From assembly GCA_038400315.1 (NCBI GenBank), contig CP151667.1, positions 4,103,174 to 4,167,173 of the forward strand: 64,000 nucleotides of DNA, written 5' to 3'. The position numbers were made by a program, and so were the translations under genes. Each line of letters opens with the position of its first letter. Position 1 is the first letter of the stretch. The DNA comes from Isosphaeraceae bacterium EP7 (lineage in GTDB: Bacteria > Planctomycetota > Planctomycetia > Isosphaerales > Isosphaeraceae). Below the pieces are notes generated by a model. That model was not told the DNA's origin, did not search any database, and saw only the letters and a list, made by a program, of their open reading frames with translations. Shown here piece by piece: positions 32,278-45,233 of the stretch.

Positions 32278-34617
32278 TCAGGCCCGGAGCTGCCAGAGGC
32301 GGACGGATCGGTCGTCGCCTCCGGAGAAGGCGAAGCGGCCGTCGGGGGTGAAGCCCAGGCAGCGGACCGGGCCGGAATGACCGATGAAGGAGTCGGGCTC
32401 GGCCTCGTCCTGGAGATTCCAGCCCAGGATCAGGCCATCGGCGCCGCCGGCCATGATGGACCGATCGCCGGGGGCGAACGCGACGCATCGGATCGCGGAG
32501 GAATGGCCTTCGTAGCCTTTGGGGCCGCGTGCGGTGTCCAGGTGCCAGATGCGCAGGCGGCCGGAGTGATCGCCGGAGGCGAGGCGGCGGCCGTCTTCGG
32601 AGAAGGCCAGGGCGAGCACGGCGGAGGAGTGGCCCGCGTACCGCCTCCGCTCCTTGCCTTCGCGCAGGCTGTAGACCCGGATCGTGCCGTCGGCCCCTCC
32701 CGCGGCCAGTTTCCGGCCGTCGGGCGAGGTCGCCAGGCAGCGGACTTCCAGATCTTCGGCCACGATCTGGTACGACTCCGTGCCGGTCGCGACGTCCCAG
32801 ACCCGGATGACTCCGTCGGCCCCCGCGGAGATGCCTCGGGACCCGTCGGGGGTCAGGACCAACGCGTCGATGGGCCCCGTCCGGCCGCTGAACTTCGAGG
32901 CGACGACCCCTTCCTTCAGGTCCCAGAGCGCCAGGCCTTCATTCAGGGCGAAGAGCATCCGACGGCCGTCGAGGCTCATCGACAGGCCGCCCGACCACGA
33001 CTCGTGCCCCAGGTAGATGCGGACGGGCTTGCCCGTCTCGACCTCCCAGAGCGTCGCCGTCCGGTCGCCGCCGCAGGAGAGGATCCGCGAGCCCTTGCGC
33101 GAGGCGCGGACCGCGAGCACCGGCGCGGTGTGGCCCTCGAACTTGCGGATTGCGGAATGGCCGGCCGACAGCGCGGCCACCGAGGTCGGGTCAGACCAGT
33201 TGATGCCGCTCCTCGCCGCGACCGGGGACGGGCTCGGGCTCGGGTTGCGCGGGGGAGGTGCCTGTGCCTTTGCCTGCGTCGCGGGCCGCCTCTTCGGGAT
33301 CGGGGGGGCGGGGATCGAGGCCGAGATGCTCGCCGAGCCGATGCTCGATCGGATCGCGTCGAGCTTCTCGCCCAGGTCGGCGGCGTCGAACGGCCGGTCG
33401 GCCGGGTCGTCCTCGAAGCAGGACGCCAGCAGCTCGATCATGGCCGTGGGCACCCCGCGCAGGGCCAGCTTGACCGTCCAGCGCGAGCCGCCGGGCTGGC
33501 CCCGGGTCATGTCGCCGGTGAGGAGCTGATGCCACATGATCCCGAGCGAGTAGACGTCGTCGCGCGGGTCGGCGTCGTCCCCCCGCTTCTGCTGCGGCGA
33601 CGAGTAGAGCGGCGTGTGCGCACCCCGGATCGCCGTGACCAGGAACTGGTTGGCCCCGTCCTTACCGGTCTCGCGGGCCAGCGCCTTGTTGGCCACCAAC
33701 GCCCCGATGCCGAAGTCGGCCACCTTCAGCTCGTGCCGTCCGTCGTCGCGGCGGCGGACCAGGATGTTCGACGGCTTCAGGTCGCGATGCACGATGGGGG
33801 GCGAGAGCCGGTGCGCGGTGCCGAGGATCCTGGCCAGGCGGCTGACGACCTCGGTGGCCCGCTTCAGGACCGACTCGGGCTTGGTCCTGTCCCACCGACG
33901 GGCCATGGCGAAGAGGTCGCCGCCGTCGATGTACTCATATTCCAGGCACGGATACTCGGCGCCGAGATAGGTGTGCTGGAGCGTGACCACTCCGGGGTGC
34001 CGGCCGTGGCGCATCACCTCGTTGAGAATGGCGGCCTCATGCCTCAGAATCGTGTCCTTCATGTCGCGGTCGAGGCAGAACTTGAGTGCGACGGGGGGGA
34101 CCCCGTCGAAGTGCGGGTTCTTCGCCTTCCAGACCTCGCCGAAACCGCCGGTGCCCAGCAGCTCGACCAGCTCCCAGTCGACGCCCGGCAGCGGGCGTTC
34201 GCCGGCCCTGAAGCGGGGCAGGGCGGTGGGCAGGAAGGGGAGCAGCTCCTCGGCCTTGTCCAGCGAAAGGACGCCCGCCTGCGCCATCGTGCCGGAATGC
34301 GGGGTCGGGCCTCGCATCGACCGCCGGATCGCGTCGGGGACGTGCTCCAGATAGGCCCGCAAGTTCCCCTTCATCTCGGGAGACTCGTCGGGGGCGATCC
34401 GGTCGATGACCGAGGCGACCCGCTGCCGGACCTCGTCGCGCGGCGACGCGGCCAGGTCGGCGACCTCGGCGCGGCGCCGGTCGGGGTCGGCCAGGGCACC
34501 CCTCCAGAGTTCCATGGTCCCCTGCGCCACGCGCGGCAAGTCCTCGACCAGGCGGCCTCCCGGCTTGCCCGCCCACGTGTCAAGCAGCGATTGCCCGATC
34601 GCCTGGAGGAAATCCAT
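32278..34617 (-). CDS. Ser/Thr protein kinase with WD40 propeller
   Basis: The 779-residue protein has a helical N-terminal part, an eukaryotic-type kinase domain at about residues 147-440 and a WD40 propeller from about 495 to the end. Kinase motifs are complete: LLGTGGFGEVW (Gly loop), VALKF (the Lys), HRDLKPSNIL (catalytic loop), DFGIG in place of DFG-x, and YSSPQQKRG in the activation region. The propeller has about seven units (AVRASRKGSRILSCGGDRTATLWEV is the first). No transmembrane helix is seen, so it is likely cytoplasmic; the propeller probably selects partners. The ATG at 34617 starts the compact N-terminal part; an ATG at 34710 adds a weak stretch. It is divergent from the exporter gene. 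Confidence 0.9.
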   Translation of the reverse strand: MDFLQAIGQSLLDTWAGKPGGRLVEDLPRVAQGTMELWRGALADPDRRRAEVADLAASPRDEVRQRVASVIDRIAPDESPEMKGNLRAYLEHVPDAIRRSMRGPTPHSGTMAQAGVLSLDKAEELLPFLPTALPRFRAGERPLPGVDWELVELLGTGGFGEVWKAKNPHFDGVPPVALKFCLDRDMKDTILRHEAAILNEVMRHGRHPGVVTLQHTYLGAEYPCLEYEYIDGGDLFAMARRWDRTKPESVLKRATEVVSRLARILGTAHRLSPPIVHRDLKPSNILVRRRDDGRHELKVADFGIGALVANKALARETGKDGANQFLVTAIRGAHTPLYSSPQQKRGDDADPRDDVYSLGIMWHQLLTGDMTRGQPGGSRWTVKLALRGVPTAMIELLASCFEDDPADRPFDAADLGEKLDAIRSSIGSASISASIPAPPIPKRRPATQAKAQAPPPRNPSPSPSPVAARSGINWSDPTSVAALSAGHSAIRKFEGHTAPVLAVRASRKGSRILSCGGDRTATLWEVETGKPVRIYLGHESWSGGLSMSLDGRRMLFALNEGLALWDLKEGVVASKFSGRTGPIDALVLTPDGSRGISAGADGVIRVWDVATGTESYQIVAEDLEVRCLATSPDGRKLAAGGADGTIRVYSLREGKERRRYAGHSSAVLALAFSEDGRRLASGDHSGRLRIWHLDTARGPKGYEGHSSAIRCVAFAPGDRSIMAGGADGLILGWNLQDEAEPDSFIGHSGPVRCLGFTPDGRFAFSGGDDRSVRLWQLRA

Positions 34618-34873
34618 GGTCCCTAGCCCGGTAGGTGGTTCATCCGGCGGAGTCAGCATCATGCTCCAGGCCATACGCGGCGAGCGGCCCCGGCGGGACA
34701 GGCCAAACACGAACGGGTCGGATGCCCCTGTGTCGAACCCACCCGCCGCGCATCCAGTCTATCACCCTGGCCACCCCGGGTAGAATCCACTTCAACGCCG
34801 GACTGCGCCACAATCTGCGCAATCAGCACGCGGACCCCCGGTCCCTCGGTTCGGTCGCCAACAAGGAGCATCC

Positions 34874-36463
34874 ATGAGTCGGGCGGAGGAAACGGATTGT
34901 CAAACGCACAAGGACGTTACGTTGAGGGAGGCTGCCGAATCGGGGAGGCCCGAAGTCGACCGGGGGATGATCACCCTGGCGCTTTTGTTGGCCATGGCGG
35001 TGACGGCGCTCGAGCAGACGGTCGTCTCGACGGCCATGCCCAGCATCATCTCCAGCCTGAACGGGCTGGAAATCTACCCCTGGGTTTTCTCCGCCTACCT
35101 GCTGGCCGCCACCGTCAGCACGCCCCTTTATGGCAAGCTGGCCGACCTGCTCGGCCGTAAGCGGGTGCTGCTCTTCGGGCTCTTCCTCTTCAGCCTGGGG
35201 TCGATCCTCTCGGGCCTGTCCCGGAGCATGCCCGAGCTGATCGTCATGCGCATCGTCCAGGGGCTTGGCGCCGGCGCCGTCGCCCCGGTGGTGCTGACGA
35301 TGCTGGGCGACCTGTTCAGCATGCAGGAGCGGGCCCGGGTGCAGGGTCTCTTCAGCGCCGTCTGGGGCGTCTCCAGCCTGGCCGGCCCGACCCTGGGTGG
35401 CTACCTCACCGACTCGATGTCGTGGCGGGCCGTCTTCTTCGTCAGCGTCCCGTTCGCCGCCGTGGCCATCTGGATCCTGATGGCCTACGTGCGCGAGACC
35501 CTCGGCCATCGCGAGGTCCTGCCGATCGACTGGCCGGGCGCCGCGTTGCTGGCCGGCGGCTCGACCTTGCTGCTGCTGGGCCTGCTCCACGGCGGGAGCG
35601 GCGGCTGGACACGCACGGCGGGCCTGATCGGGCTCTCCCTGGCCTTCCTCGTCGCCTTCATCAGGCGTGAACTGGTTGCCGAAGACCCGATCTTGCCGAT
35701 GGATCTGATGACCACGCCGACGATCCTGGCCGCCAACGTCGGCAGCTTCGTCATCGGCGGGCTGCTGTTCGGGCTCGACACATACATCCCGCTGTATGTC
35801 CAGGGGGTGCGCGGGGGGACGGCCTCCGACGCGGGCCTGATGGTCACGCCGCTGTTCCTCTCCTGGTCGATCAGCGTGGCGGTCGCGGCCAGGGTCGCGG
35901 TGCGATTCGGCTTCCGGGCGACGGCCCTGGTCGGCTCGGTCCTGATCACCCTGGGGATGTTCGCGATCGCCGCGGGGGCGCAATGGCCGGCCTGGTCGAA
36001 GGCGTCGTTCCTCGGCGGGATGTTCATCATCGGGCTGGGGATGGGGCCGACCTCGCTGAGCTACATCCTGGGCGTGCAGAACGTCGTGCCCTGGGGAAGA
36101 CGGGGGGTGGCCACCGGCGGCGTGCTCTTCTTCAGGACCGTCGGCGGCGCCCTGAGCGTGGCCGTGCTTGGTGCCTCCCTGGGCGCCGGCTTGACGAGCC
36201 GGCTGGCCGCCGGGAAGGCCGTCGGCATCGACGTCTCCAAGGCCCTCAGGCCCGAGACCCACTCCTTGCTCCCTCCCGACCAGTTGCTGGCGGTGCAGGA
36301 CGCCCTCGGTCAGTCGCTGACGATGGTCTTCCTGGAAATGTGCGGCCTGGCCCTGCTGGCGCTCGTCTGCTCCAGCCGCCTGATCCGGGGCATCGGCGCC
36401 GACCCCGTCACGACCGACGGGCACCAGCCCGGCGCCGAGTCGGCCATGGTCCTGATGGAATGA
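34874..36463 (+). CDS. MFS drug exporter, 14-helix DHA2 (EmrB/QacA) type
   Basis: The 529-residue protein has about 14 membrane helices. Motifs match the DHA2 family: LEQTVVSTAMPSI in helix 1 (the LDxTVVNVALP position), LADLLGRKRVLLFG as MFS motif A near residue 95, and GAVAPVVLTMLGDLF...GPTLGGYLTD as motif C in helix 5. Such pumps use proton antiport to expel lipophilic cations, dyes or antibiotics; the substrate is not readable. The N-terminus is a 30-residue hydrophilic tail. No adjacent TetR/MarR regulator is seen; the divergent gene encodes the kinase-WD40 protein. Confidence 0.9.
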   Translation: MSRAEETDCQTHKDVTLREAAESGRPEVDRGMITLALLLAMAVTALEQTVVSTAMPSIISSLNGLEIYPWVFSAYLLAATVSTPLYGKLADLLGRKRVLLFGLFLFSLGSILSGLSRSMPELIVMRIVQGLGAGAVAPVVLTMLGDLFSMQERARVQGLFSAVWGVSSLAGPTLGGYLTDSMSWRAVFFVSVPFAAVAIWILMAYVRETLGHREVLPIDWPGAALLAGGSTLLLLGLLHGGSGGWTRTAGLIGLSLAFLVAFIRRELVAEDPILPMDLMTTPTILAANVGSFVIGGLLFGLDTYIPLYVQGVRGGTASDAGLMVTPLFLSWSISVAVAARVAVRFGFRATALVGSVLITLGMFAIAAGAQWPAWSKASFLGGMFIIGLGMGPTSLSYILGVQNVVPWGRRGVATGGVLFFRTVGGALSVAVLGASLGAGLTSRLAAGKAVGIDVSKALRPETHSLLPPDQLLAVQDALGQSLTMVFLEMCGLALLALVCSSRLIRGIGADPVTTDGHQPGAESAMVLME

Positions 36464-36575
36464 GCCCGGTCCGGCTCGAGCTGCCCGGCTTGTCCCCGCC
36501 CGGCCCTTCGGCTAACCTCCGACCCGGATGGCCGGCCGGGTGGCGGGCCCCTTTGGATGAGGATGACCGAGGCGG

Positions 36576-37043
36576 ATGGCATACTGGCTTCTGAAGTCCG
36601 AGCCCGACTGCTTCGCGTTCGGCGACCTGATGGCCGCCGAAGGTCGTATGACCGGCTGGGACGGCGTGCGGAACTTCCAGGCCCGTAACTACTTGCGAGA
36701 CTCGATGAAGGTCGGCGACGGGGTGCTCTACTATCACTCCAACGCCAATCCCCCGTGCATTGCCGGGATCGCCGAGGTGGTCGAGGCCGGACACCCGGAC
36801 CCGACCGCCTTCGACGAGACGGCCGACCACTACGACCCCAAGAGCCAACTGCACGCCCCCACCTGGTTCCAGGTGACCATCCGGGGCGTCCGCCCCGCGG
36901 GCCGCGAGCTGGGGCTGCCGCTGCTGCGAACCATCCCCGAGCTGGCCGGAATGGAGCTGCTCCGCAAGGGGAGCCGGCTGTCCGTGCAAGTCGTCAGGCC
37001 CGAGGAATGGGCCGCGATCCTCGGGCTGATCGACGCCCCTTGA
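36576..37043 (+). CDS. EVE-domain protein
   Basis: The 155-residue protein is a single EVE (PUA-like) domain: it starts MAYWLLKSEPDCFAFGDL and continues TGWDGVRNFQARNYLRDSMKVGDGVLYYHSN at about residues 26-56, with LHAPTWFQVTIRG near 90, matching the thymocyte-nuclear-protein-1 type. EVE domains bind modified bases in DNA or RNA. Here it is a stand-alone protein followed after 34 bases by a glyoxalase-fold gene, probably one transcript. The ATG at 36576 follows ATGACCGAGGCGG, a moderate ribosome binding site. Confidence 0.9.
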   Translation: MAYWLLKSEPDCFAFGDLMAAEGRMTGWDGVRNFQARNYLRDSMKVGDGVLYYHSNANPPCIAGIAEVVEAGHPDPTAFDETADHYDPKSQLHAPTWFQVTIRGVRPAGRELGLPLLRTIPELAGMELLRKGSRLSVQVVRPEEWAAILGLIDAP

Positions 37044-37077
37044 TTCCTGACACCCAACGACCGCGAGACGACCCCCA

Positions 37078-37461
37078 ATGGCCAAGATGGAACACTTCGC
37101 CCTGTTCGCCGCCGACCTGGCCGCGCTCAGGGACTTCTACGTCGAGGCCTTCGGCTTGAAGGTCATCGTCGACAACAGCAAGGCGCCGACCCCCGGTTAC
37201 TTCCTGGCCGACGACGGCGGCGGGGCCCTGGAGATCATCGGCCGGCCGGCCGGCGAGAAGGGGGCCGACACTCGCTATGTCTGCCACGTCGCGTTCCTGG
37301 TCGACGACGTCGCCAAGGTCCGCGCCTCGCTCGAGGCCCGGGGCATCGCGTTCGAGACCGGCACCGAGGTGGACAATGCGGAGATGAAGACCGTCTTCTT
37401 CCGCGATCCCGAGGGCAACCGCACCCAGATCGTCTCGCGATCGGCGCCCCTGGGAAGCTAG
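37078..37461 (+). CDS. VOC-family (glyoxalase/bleomycin resistance-fold) protein
   Basis: The 127-residue protein has the two beta-alpha-beta-beta-beta units of the VOC fold: EHFALFAADLAALRDFYVEAFGLKV at residues 4-28 and CHVAFLVDDVAKVRASLEARG at about 71-91, then FFRDPEGNRTQIV with the last metal-ligand position. Members are metal-dependent lyases, isomerases or dioxygenases, or antibiotic-binding proteins; the substrate is unknown. It converges with the large hybrid kinase gene with 9 bases between the stops. Confidence 0.85.
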   Translation: MAKMEHFALFAADLAALRDFYVEAFGLKVIVDNSKAPTPGYFLADDGGGALEIIGRPAGEKGADTRYVCHVAFLVDDVAKVRASLEARGIAFETGTEVDNAEMKTVFFRDPEGNRTQIVSRSAPLGS

Positions 37462-37470
37462 CCGAGTCGG

Positions 37471-41205
<3,735 letters not shown>

Positions 41206-41206
41206 T

Positions 41207-41578
41207 TCAGTTCGCCCCCAGAAGTCCGCGGATTGCCTCGAGCAGCACGGCCTCGTCGATCGGCTTGGTCACCAGTGCCGTCACCCCGGAGGCGAGGATC
41301 GACTCCGTCTCCCCCTTGACCGCGTGCGCCGTGATGGCGATCACGGGCGTGCCGCGCAGGATCGGGTCGGCGCGGATCCTCCGGGTCGCCTCGCAGCCGT
41401 CCATGCCGGGCAGCGAGATGTCCATGAGCACCAGCCCGAAGGGGCGGGACCGCAACGCCTCGAGGCCGGCCTCGGCGGTCCCGTGGCACTCGAACTCGTG
41501 ATCCTCGTCCTCCAGGAGCCAGGCGAGCAGCTTCTGGTTGTCCGGATTGTCCTCGATCACCAGGATTCGGTCGCTCAC
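41207..41578 (-). CDS. Single-domain response regulator (DivK/CheY-like)
   Basis: The 123-residue protein is one receiver domain without an output: ILVIEDNPDNQKLLAWLL with the acidic pair, phospho-acceptor Asp in LVLMDISLPGMDGCEA (about residue 53), the Thr/Ala switch AITAHA, and Lys in TKPIDE. Receivers of this type shuttle phosphate between hybrid kinases and other proteins. The ATG overlaps the stop of the upstream kinase gene by four bases, and the next kinase starts one base after its stop, so it is firmly embedded between two hybrid kinases. Confidence 0.93.
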   Translation of the reverse strand: MSDRILVIEDNPDNQKLLAWLLEDEDHEFECHGTAEAGLEALRSRPFGLVLMDISLPGMDGCEATRRIRADPILRGTPVIAITAHAVKGETESILASGVTALVTKPIDEAVLLEAIRGLLGAN

Positions 41579-44415
41579 GCCACGGCCTCCCGTATCTTGG
41601 CCTGGCCGGCGCCGTTGGCGCTGACGCCCAGGATCGCCTCGACCAGGCGCTGGGTGTCGGTCCGGCCCTTGGTCATCACCGTCGCCCCGATCCGCCTCAG
41701 CTTCAGCAACTCCTGCGGCTCGAGCTCCTTGGCGGTGACGATGACCACGGGGATCGTCTTCCAGAGGGGGTCGAGCTGGAGGTGGTCCAGGAACGAGAAG
41801 CCGTCCATCCCCGGCATCATCAGGTCCAGCACGATCACCGAGGGCGTCGCCTCCGCCAGCCTGGCCAGGCCCTCGCGGCCGTCCGAGGCGATCCGGATCT
41901 GCATGCCCGCCTCGAAGAGCGTCGCGGCCATCAGCTTGGCCAGGTCGGGGTTGTCCTCGACGATCAGGGCGCTGCCCAGCCGCTTGCCCAGCAGGTCGCG
42001 GACCGTCGTGACCAGGCCCGACGCGTCGACCGGCTTGGCCAGGTAGGATCGGGCCCCCGCGGCCAGCGCCTTCGACGGCTCGCCGTTGGCCGAGACCACG
42101 ACCACGGGGATATCCGCCAGGTTGGGGTCGGCGTGCAGGCTCCGCAGCACCTCCATGCCATCCTTGCCGGGCATCGACATGTCGAGGCAGATCAGGTCGG
42201 GGCGCTTCTGCCTGGCCTGGATCAGCGCCGCGTCGTGCCCGTCGGCGAGGATCGCGTCGTAGCCGACGTCCTGGAACGTCAATTGCAGATACTTCAACGC
42301 GTCGGGCTCGTCGTCGACGCAGAGGATCGTCACGCCTTCTCCGGCGCCGGGGGGCCTTGCCAGGTCGGCGTGTCCGGCGTGCGGGGCCTGTCCTGTCGCC
42401 TTCGATCCGTCCGCGTTCGTGACCGCCAGCGGGATCAGGACCGAGAATTCGCTCCCCTCGCCGTAAACGCTCTGCACGTCGATCCGGCCGCCGTGCATCC
42501 GCGCGTAGCGGTCGCTGAGCACCAGGCCGAGGCCGGTCCCGCCCACCTTGCGGGTGTAGCCCTCGTCGAGCCTGGCGAAGTTCTGGAACAGCCGACAGTG
42601 GTCCTCGGGCTTGATCCCGATGCCCGTGTCACGCACCGAGAGCCGTGCCACCGGGCCGAGCCGGTCGTCCTCCGCCAGGCCCACCGACACGGTCACGCAC
42701 CCCTGCTCGGTGTACTTGATCGCGTTGGAGATCAGGTTCATCGCCACCTGACGCAGCTTCATCCGGTCGCCGACCAGCGGGATTGGCCGTGCCGGCGCCT
42801 CGAAGACCAGCTCGATCGGCTTGCCGTCGACCAGCGCCGCCGACTGGTCGTGCGCCTCGCGGGCCGCCTGCACCAGGTCCAGGTCGGCCCGGTCCAGCTC
42901 CATGTGCCCCGCCTCGATCTTCGACAGGTCGAGGATGTCATTGATGAGCACAAGCAGATGCTTCGCGTTGCGGTCGACCGTGCGCAGGGCGTCCAGCTCG
43001 CGCTCGGGGAGCTGGGCACCGAGCTTGCGGATCAGCCTCGCCGTGAAGCCCATGATCGAGTTCATCGGCGTCCGCAGCTCGTGCGACATGCTCGCCAGGA
43101 ACTCGCTCTTGACCCGGCTGGCCCGCTCCGACTCCCGCCTCGCCTCCTCGAGCGCCCTGGATTGGACGCGCAGGTCGGTCAGCAGCTTCATCCGCTGCTC
43201 CTCGACGCCGAACGCGTTGACCCGCACCGCGAGCTGGTCGAGCGAGGCCATCAGGAAGACCTCCTGCTCCTCGTTCGGCATCGAGACGTGCGCCGTGACG
43301 AGCACCCCGACGCACCGGTCGTTGAACATCATCGGCCACCCCTTGATGGCGCACAGCTCCAGCTCGAAGAGCCCCCCCCTCATCCTCAGCCCTCCGTCGC
43401 CGAAGGGGCCGCGGAGCTCGAACGGCCGGCCCGACCGGGCCACCGAGGCGGGCAGGCCGTCGCCCTGGAACTCGGACGTCTTCAGCGGGCGCTCGTCCAT
43501 GGTGTAGGAGCAGCGAGCCACCGGCGTATCGTCGTCCGGGGCGATGGTATACAGCGCCGAGCAGGGGATGCTCAGCGTCCGCCCCAGGCAGGTCACCGCC
43601 GCCTGGAACGTCTCCAGCGCCTCGGCCTGGTTCAGTGCCGCGGAGAACTCCGCCGAGGCCGAGAGTCGTGCGTCGCGCACCTTGAGCAGGTCGGCCGTCC
43701 GGTTCAATTCCGCCGTCCTGCGGCGGACCGTCTCCTCGACCCCGGATTGGGTCGCCTCCAGCATGGCCCGCTGCTCGGCCACGGCCCGCATCTCGGCGAC
43801 GGACCGCATACACGAGCGGATCAGGAAGTAGGCCATCAGGATCACCCAGCCCGAGTGCTCGATCGCCCGCCAGGGGCTCACCCTAATCACCCCGTAGGCC
43901 GACCTGGGCCAGAAATAGCCCCGCAAGACGTGGTCGGCGGCGGCGACCAGTGCCGCCGTGACGATCACCTTCCAGTCTCGATAGAAGGCGAGGACCGCCA
44001 GCGACCCGAAGACGTGGAAATGGGTCTCGACCCGCCCGCCCGCCAGGTGGATGAACAGGGCGCCCATCAGCATCTGCGCCGTGGCCACCGCCTGCCTCGT
44101 GCGGGCCGCCGCCGGCGAGCTCCAGATCAGCGCCAGCGGCAGCGAGACGATCCCGGCCCCCAGCGCGACGGCCGTCCAGACGTGCTCGTGGATCTGGCTC
44201 CTGTCCCCCTCCCAGGTCAGCGGAGAGACGGTCACCGACACGATGATGGCGGCCAGCCACTGGAACGCCAGCAACCCAGCGAAGAGGTGGTCGGTATGCC
44301 GGTGGATGGCGTCCAGCGCCTGCCTCAAAAGGATCTCGGTGCGTGCCGCGACGCCCCTTGACGGGACGTCGATCGCGGAGATTTGCTCGTCTTCTTGTCG
44401 CTGGTCAGCGGGCAT
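41575..44415 (-). CDS. Membrane hybrid histidine kinase with two receivers
   Basis: The 946-residue protein has an N-terminal membrane region of about six helices (residues 45-215), a coiled-coil, a GAF-like domain (about 255-405) and a kinase core with His445 in ASMSHELRTPMNSI. The ATP-binding motifs are NLISNAIKYTE, DTGIGIKPED and GTGLGLVL. Two receivers follow (VTILCVDDEPDALKYL...DMSMPGKDG and ALIVEDNPDLAKLM...DLMMPGMDG). The start at 44415 has GAGGGG upstream and overlaps the end of the thioredoxin-fold gene by 11 bases. It probably reads an external or membrane signal and feeds the small receiver and second kinase encoded downstream. Confidence 0.92.
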   Translation of the reverse strand: MPADQRQEDEQISAIDVPSRGVAARTEILLRQALDAIHRHTDHLFAGLLAFQWLAAIIVSVTVSPLTWEGDRSQIHEHVWTAVALGAGIVSLPLALIWSSPAAARTRQAVATAQMLMGALFIHLAGGRVETHFHVFGSLAVLAFYRDWKVIVTAALVAAADHVLRGYFWPRSAYGVIRVSPWRAIEHSGWVILMAYFLIRSCMRSVAEMRAVAEQRAMLEATQSGVEETVRRRTAELNRTADLLKVRDARLSASAEFSAALNQAEALETFQAAVTCLGRTLSIPCSALYTIAPDDDTPVARCSYTMDERPLKTSEFQGDGLPASVARSGRPFELRGPFGDGGLRMRGGLFELELCAIKGWPMMFNDRCVGVLVTAHVSMPNEEQEVFLMASLDQLAVRVNAFGVEEQRMKLLTDLRVQSRALEEARRESERASRVKSEFLASMSHELRTPMNSIMGFTARLIRKLGAQLPERELDALRTVDRNAKHLLVLINDILDLSKIEAGHMELDRADLDLVQAAREAHDQSAALVDGKPIELVFEAPARPIPLVGDRMKLRQVAMNLISNAIKYTEQGCVTVSVGLAEDDRLGPVARLSVRDTGIGIKPEDHCRLFQNFARLDEGYTRKVGGTGLGLVLSDRYARMHGGRIDVQSVYGEGSEFSVLIPLAVTNADGSKATGQAPHAGHADLARPPGAGEGVTILCVDDEPDALKYLQLTFQDVGYDAILADGHDAALIQARQKRPDLICLDMSMPGKDGMEVLRSLHADPNLADIPVVVVSANGEPSKALAAGARSYLAKPVDASGLVTTVRDLLGKRLGSALIVEDNPDLAKLMAATLFEAGMQIRIASDGREGLARLAEATPSVIVLDLMMPGMDGFSFLDHLQLDPLWKTIPVVIVTAKELEPQELLKLRRIGATVMTKGRTDTQRLVEAILGVSANGAGQAKIREAVA

Positions 44416-45022
44416 CGGCCACCCCTCTCCGATTGGCGATAGTGCAGCCGTAGACCGGCGTCGAGGCGCCCCTCGGTCCATCGCCGCGGATCAGGCCGGC
44501 GATGGTCGATGCCCCTTCATTGTCCCCCTCGTGGGCACGTCCGGGCGTGATCCCGCCATCGAACAGCCTGGCGCCGTCCGGCCCGTAGAGGTGGGAATGC
44601 CCCGACGTCAGGGAGCCAAACTCGGCCGCCAGGCGCCCCCCCTCGTCACCCACGATGCGCAGGCCGGGGGTCGCCGTCGCAGCGTCCATCAGGGCCCCCT
44701 CGGCCCACGATTCGGGCGTGCCGACCGGCCTGTACAGGTGGAGCTGGGCCACCAGCCGACCGTCGAATCGGGCCAGCAGCTTCGCAAGCTCGGCCAGCGT
44801 GGCGCGGGTGCAGGGGCACCTCGGGTGCGCGAAGATGACGAGGTTGAATCGCCCTGGTTCCAGGGCCAGGTCCGAAGCCCCGGGCTGCGTCGCCAGAGGT
44901 GGACCCGCGGGGCCGGGCGACGACTCGTGCCTGATCAGGGCCGCGAAGCCCGTCGTGACGAGCGTCCCCCAGCAAAGCCAGATCATGCCGCCGACCAGGC
45001 GCTTCCTGCCCTCGAGGCCCAT
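44405..45022 (-). CDS. Membrane-anchored thioredoxin-fold protein
   Basis: The 205-residue protein has one N-terminal helix (about residues 8-30) and then a thioredoxin-like domain. FNLVIFAHPRCPCTRATLAELAKL at about residues 59-82 places a CxC pair (CPC) where thioredoxins have CxxC. HSHLYGPDGARLFDGGITPGRAHEGDN follows as the C-terminal strand region. It resembles SCO- or peroxiredoxin-like proteins facing the periplasm; redox activity with a CxC pair is uncertain. GGAGGGG lies about 6 bases before the ATG. Being first in an overlapping operon with two hybrid kinases suggests it takes part in redox sensing, which is inference. Confidence 0.7.
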   Translation of the reverse strand: MGLEGRKRLVGGMIWLCWGTLVTTGFAALIRHESSPGPAGPPLATQPGASDLALEPGRFNLVIFAHPRCPCTRATLAELAKLLARFDGRLVAQLHLYRPVGTPESWAEGALMDAATATPGLRIVGDEGGRLAAEFGSLTSGHSHLYGPDGARLFDGGITPGRAHEGDNEGASTIAGLIRGDGPRGASTPVYGCTIANRRGVADAR

Positions 45023-45233
45023 CGTCGCCCCTCCAAACCCAGCATCCCATCCGACCGCCGCCATGCCTTCAACCTAGGTCATGTCTGCGGCGGCGGCGGG
45101 CTTGATCTGGGGATTTCGGGCGAACCCGGCGCGGGTTACCTTCCACCGGGCCGATGGCCGGTCGGGCCCTGGTTTGCCGGCATGCGATCGCGATGCGAGC
45201 CGGCGGAGGGGCGCCGGCCCGCATCGCCGACCA

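Noticed and set aside
41782-44361. An 859-codon open frame on the plus strand
   Set aside because: It is antisense to the membrane hybrid kinase, whose motifs are complete; the composition is unlike a protein.
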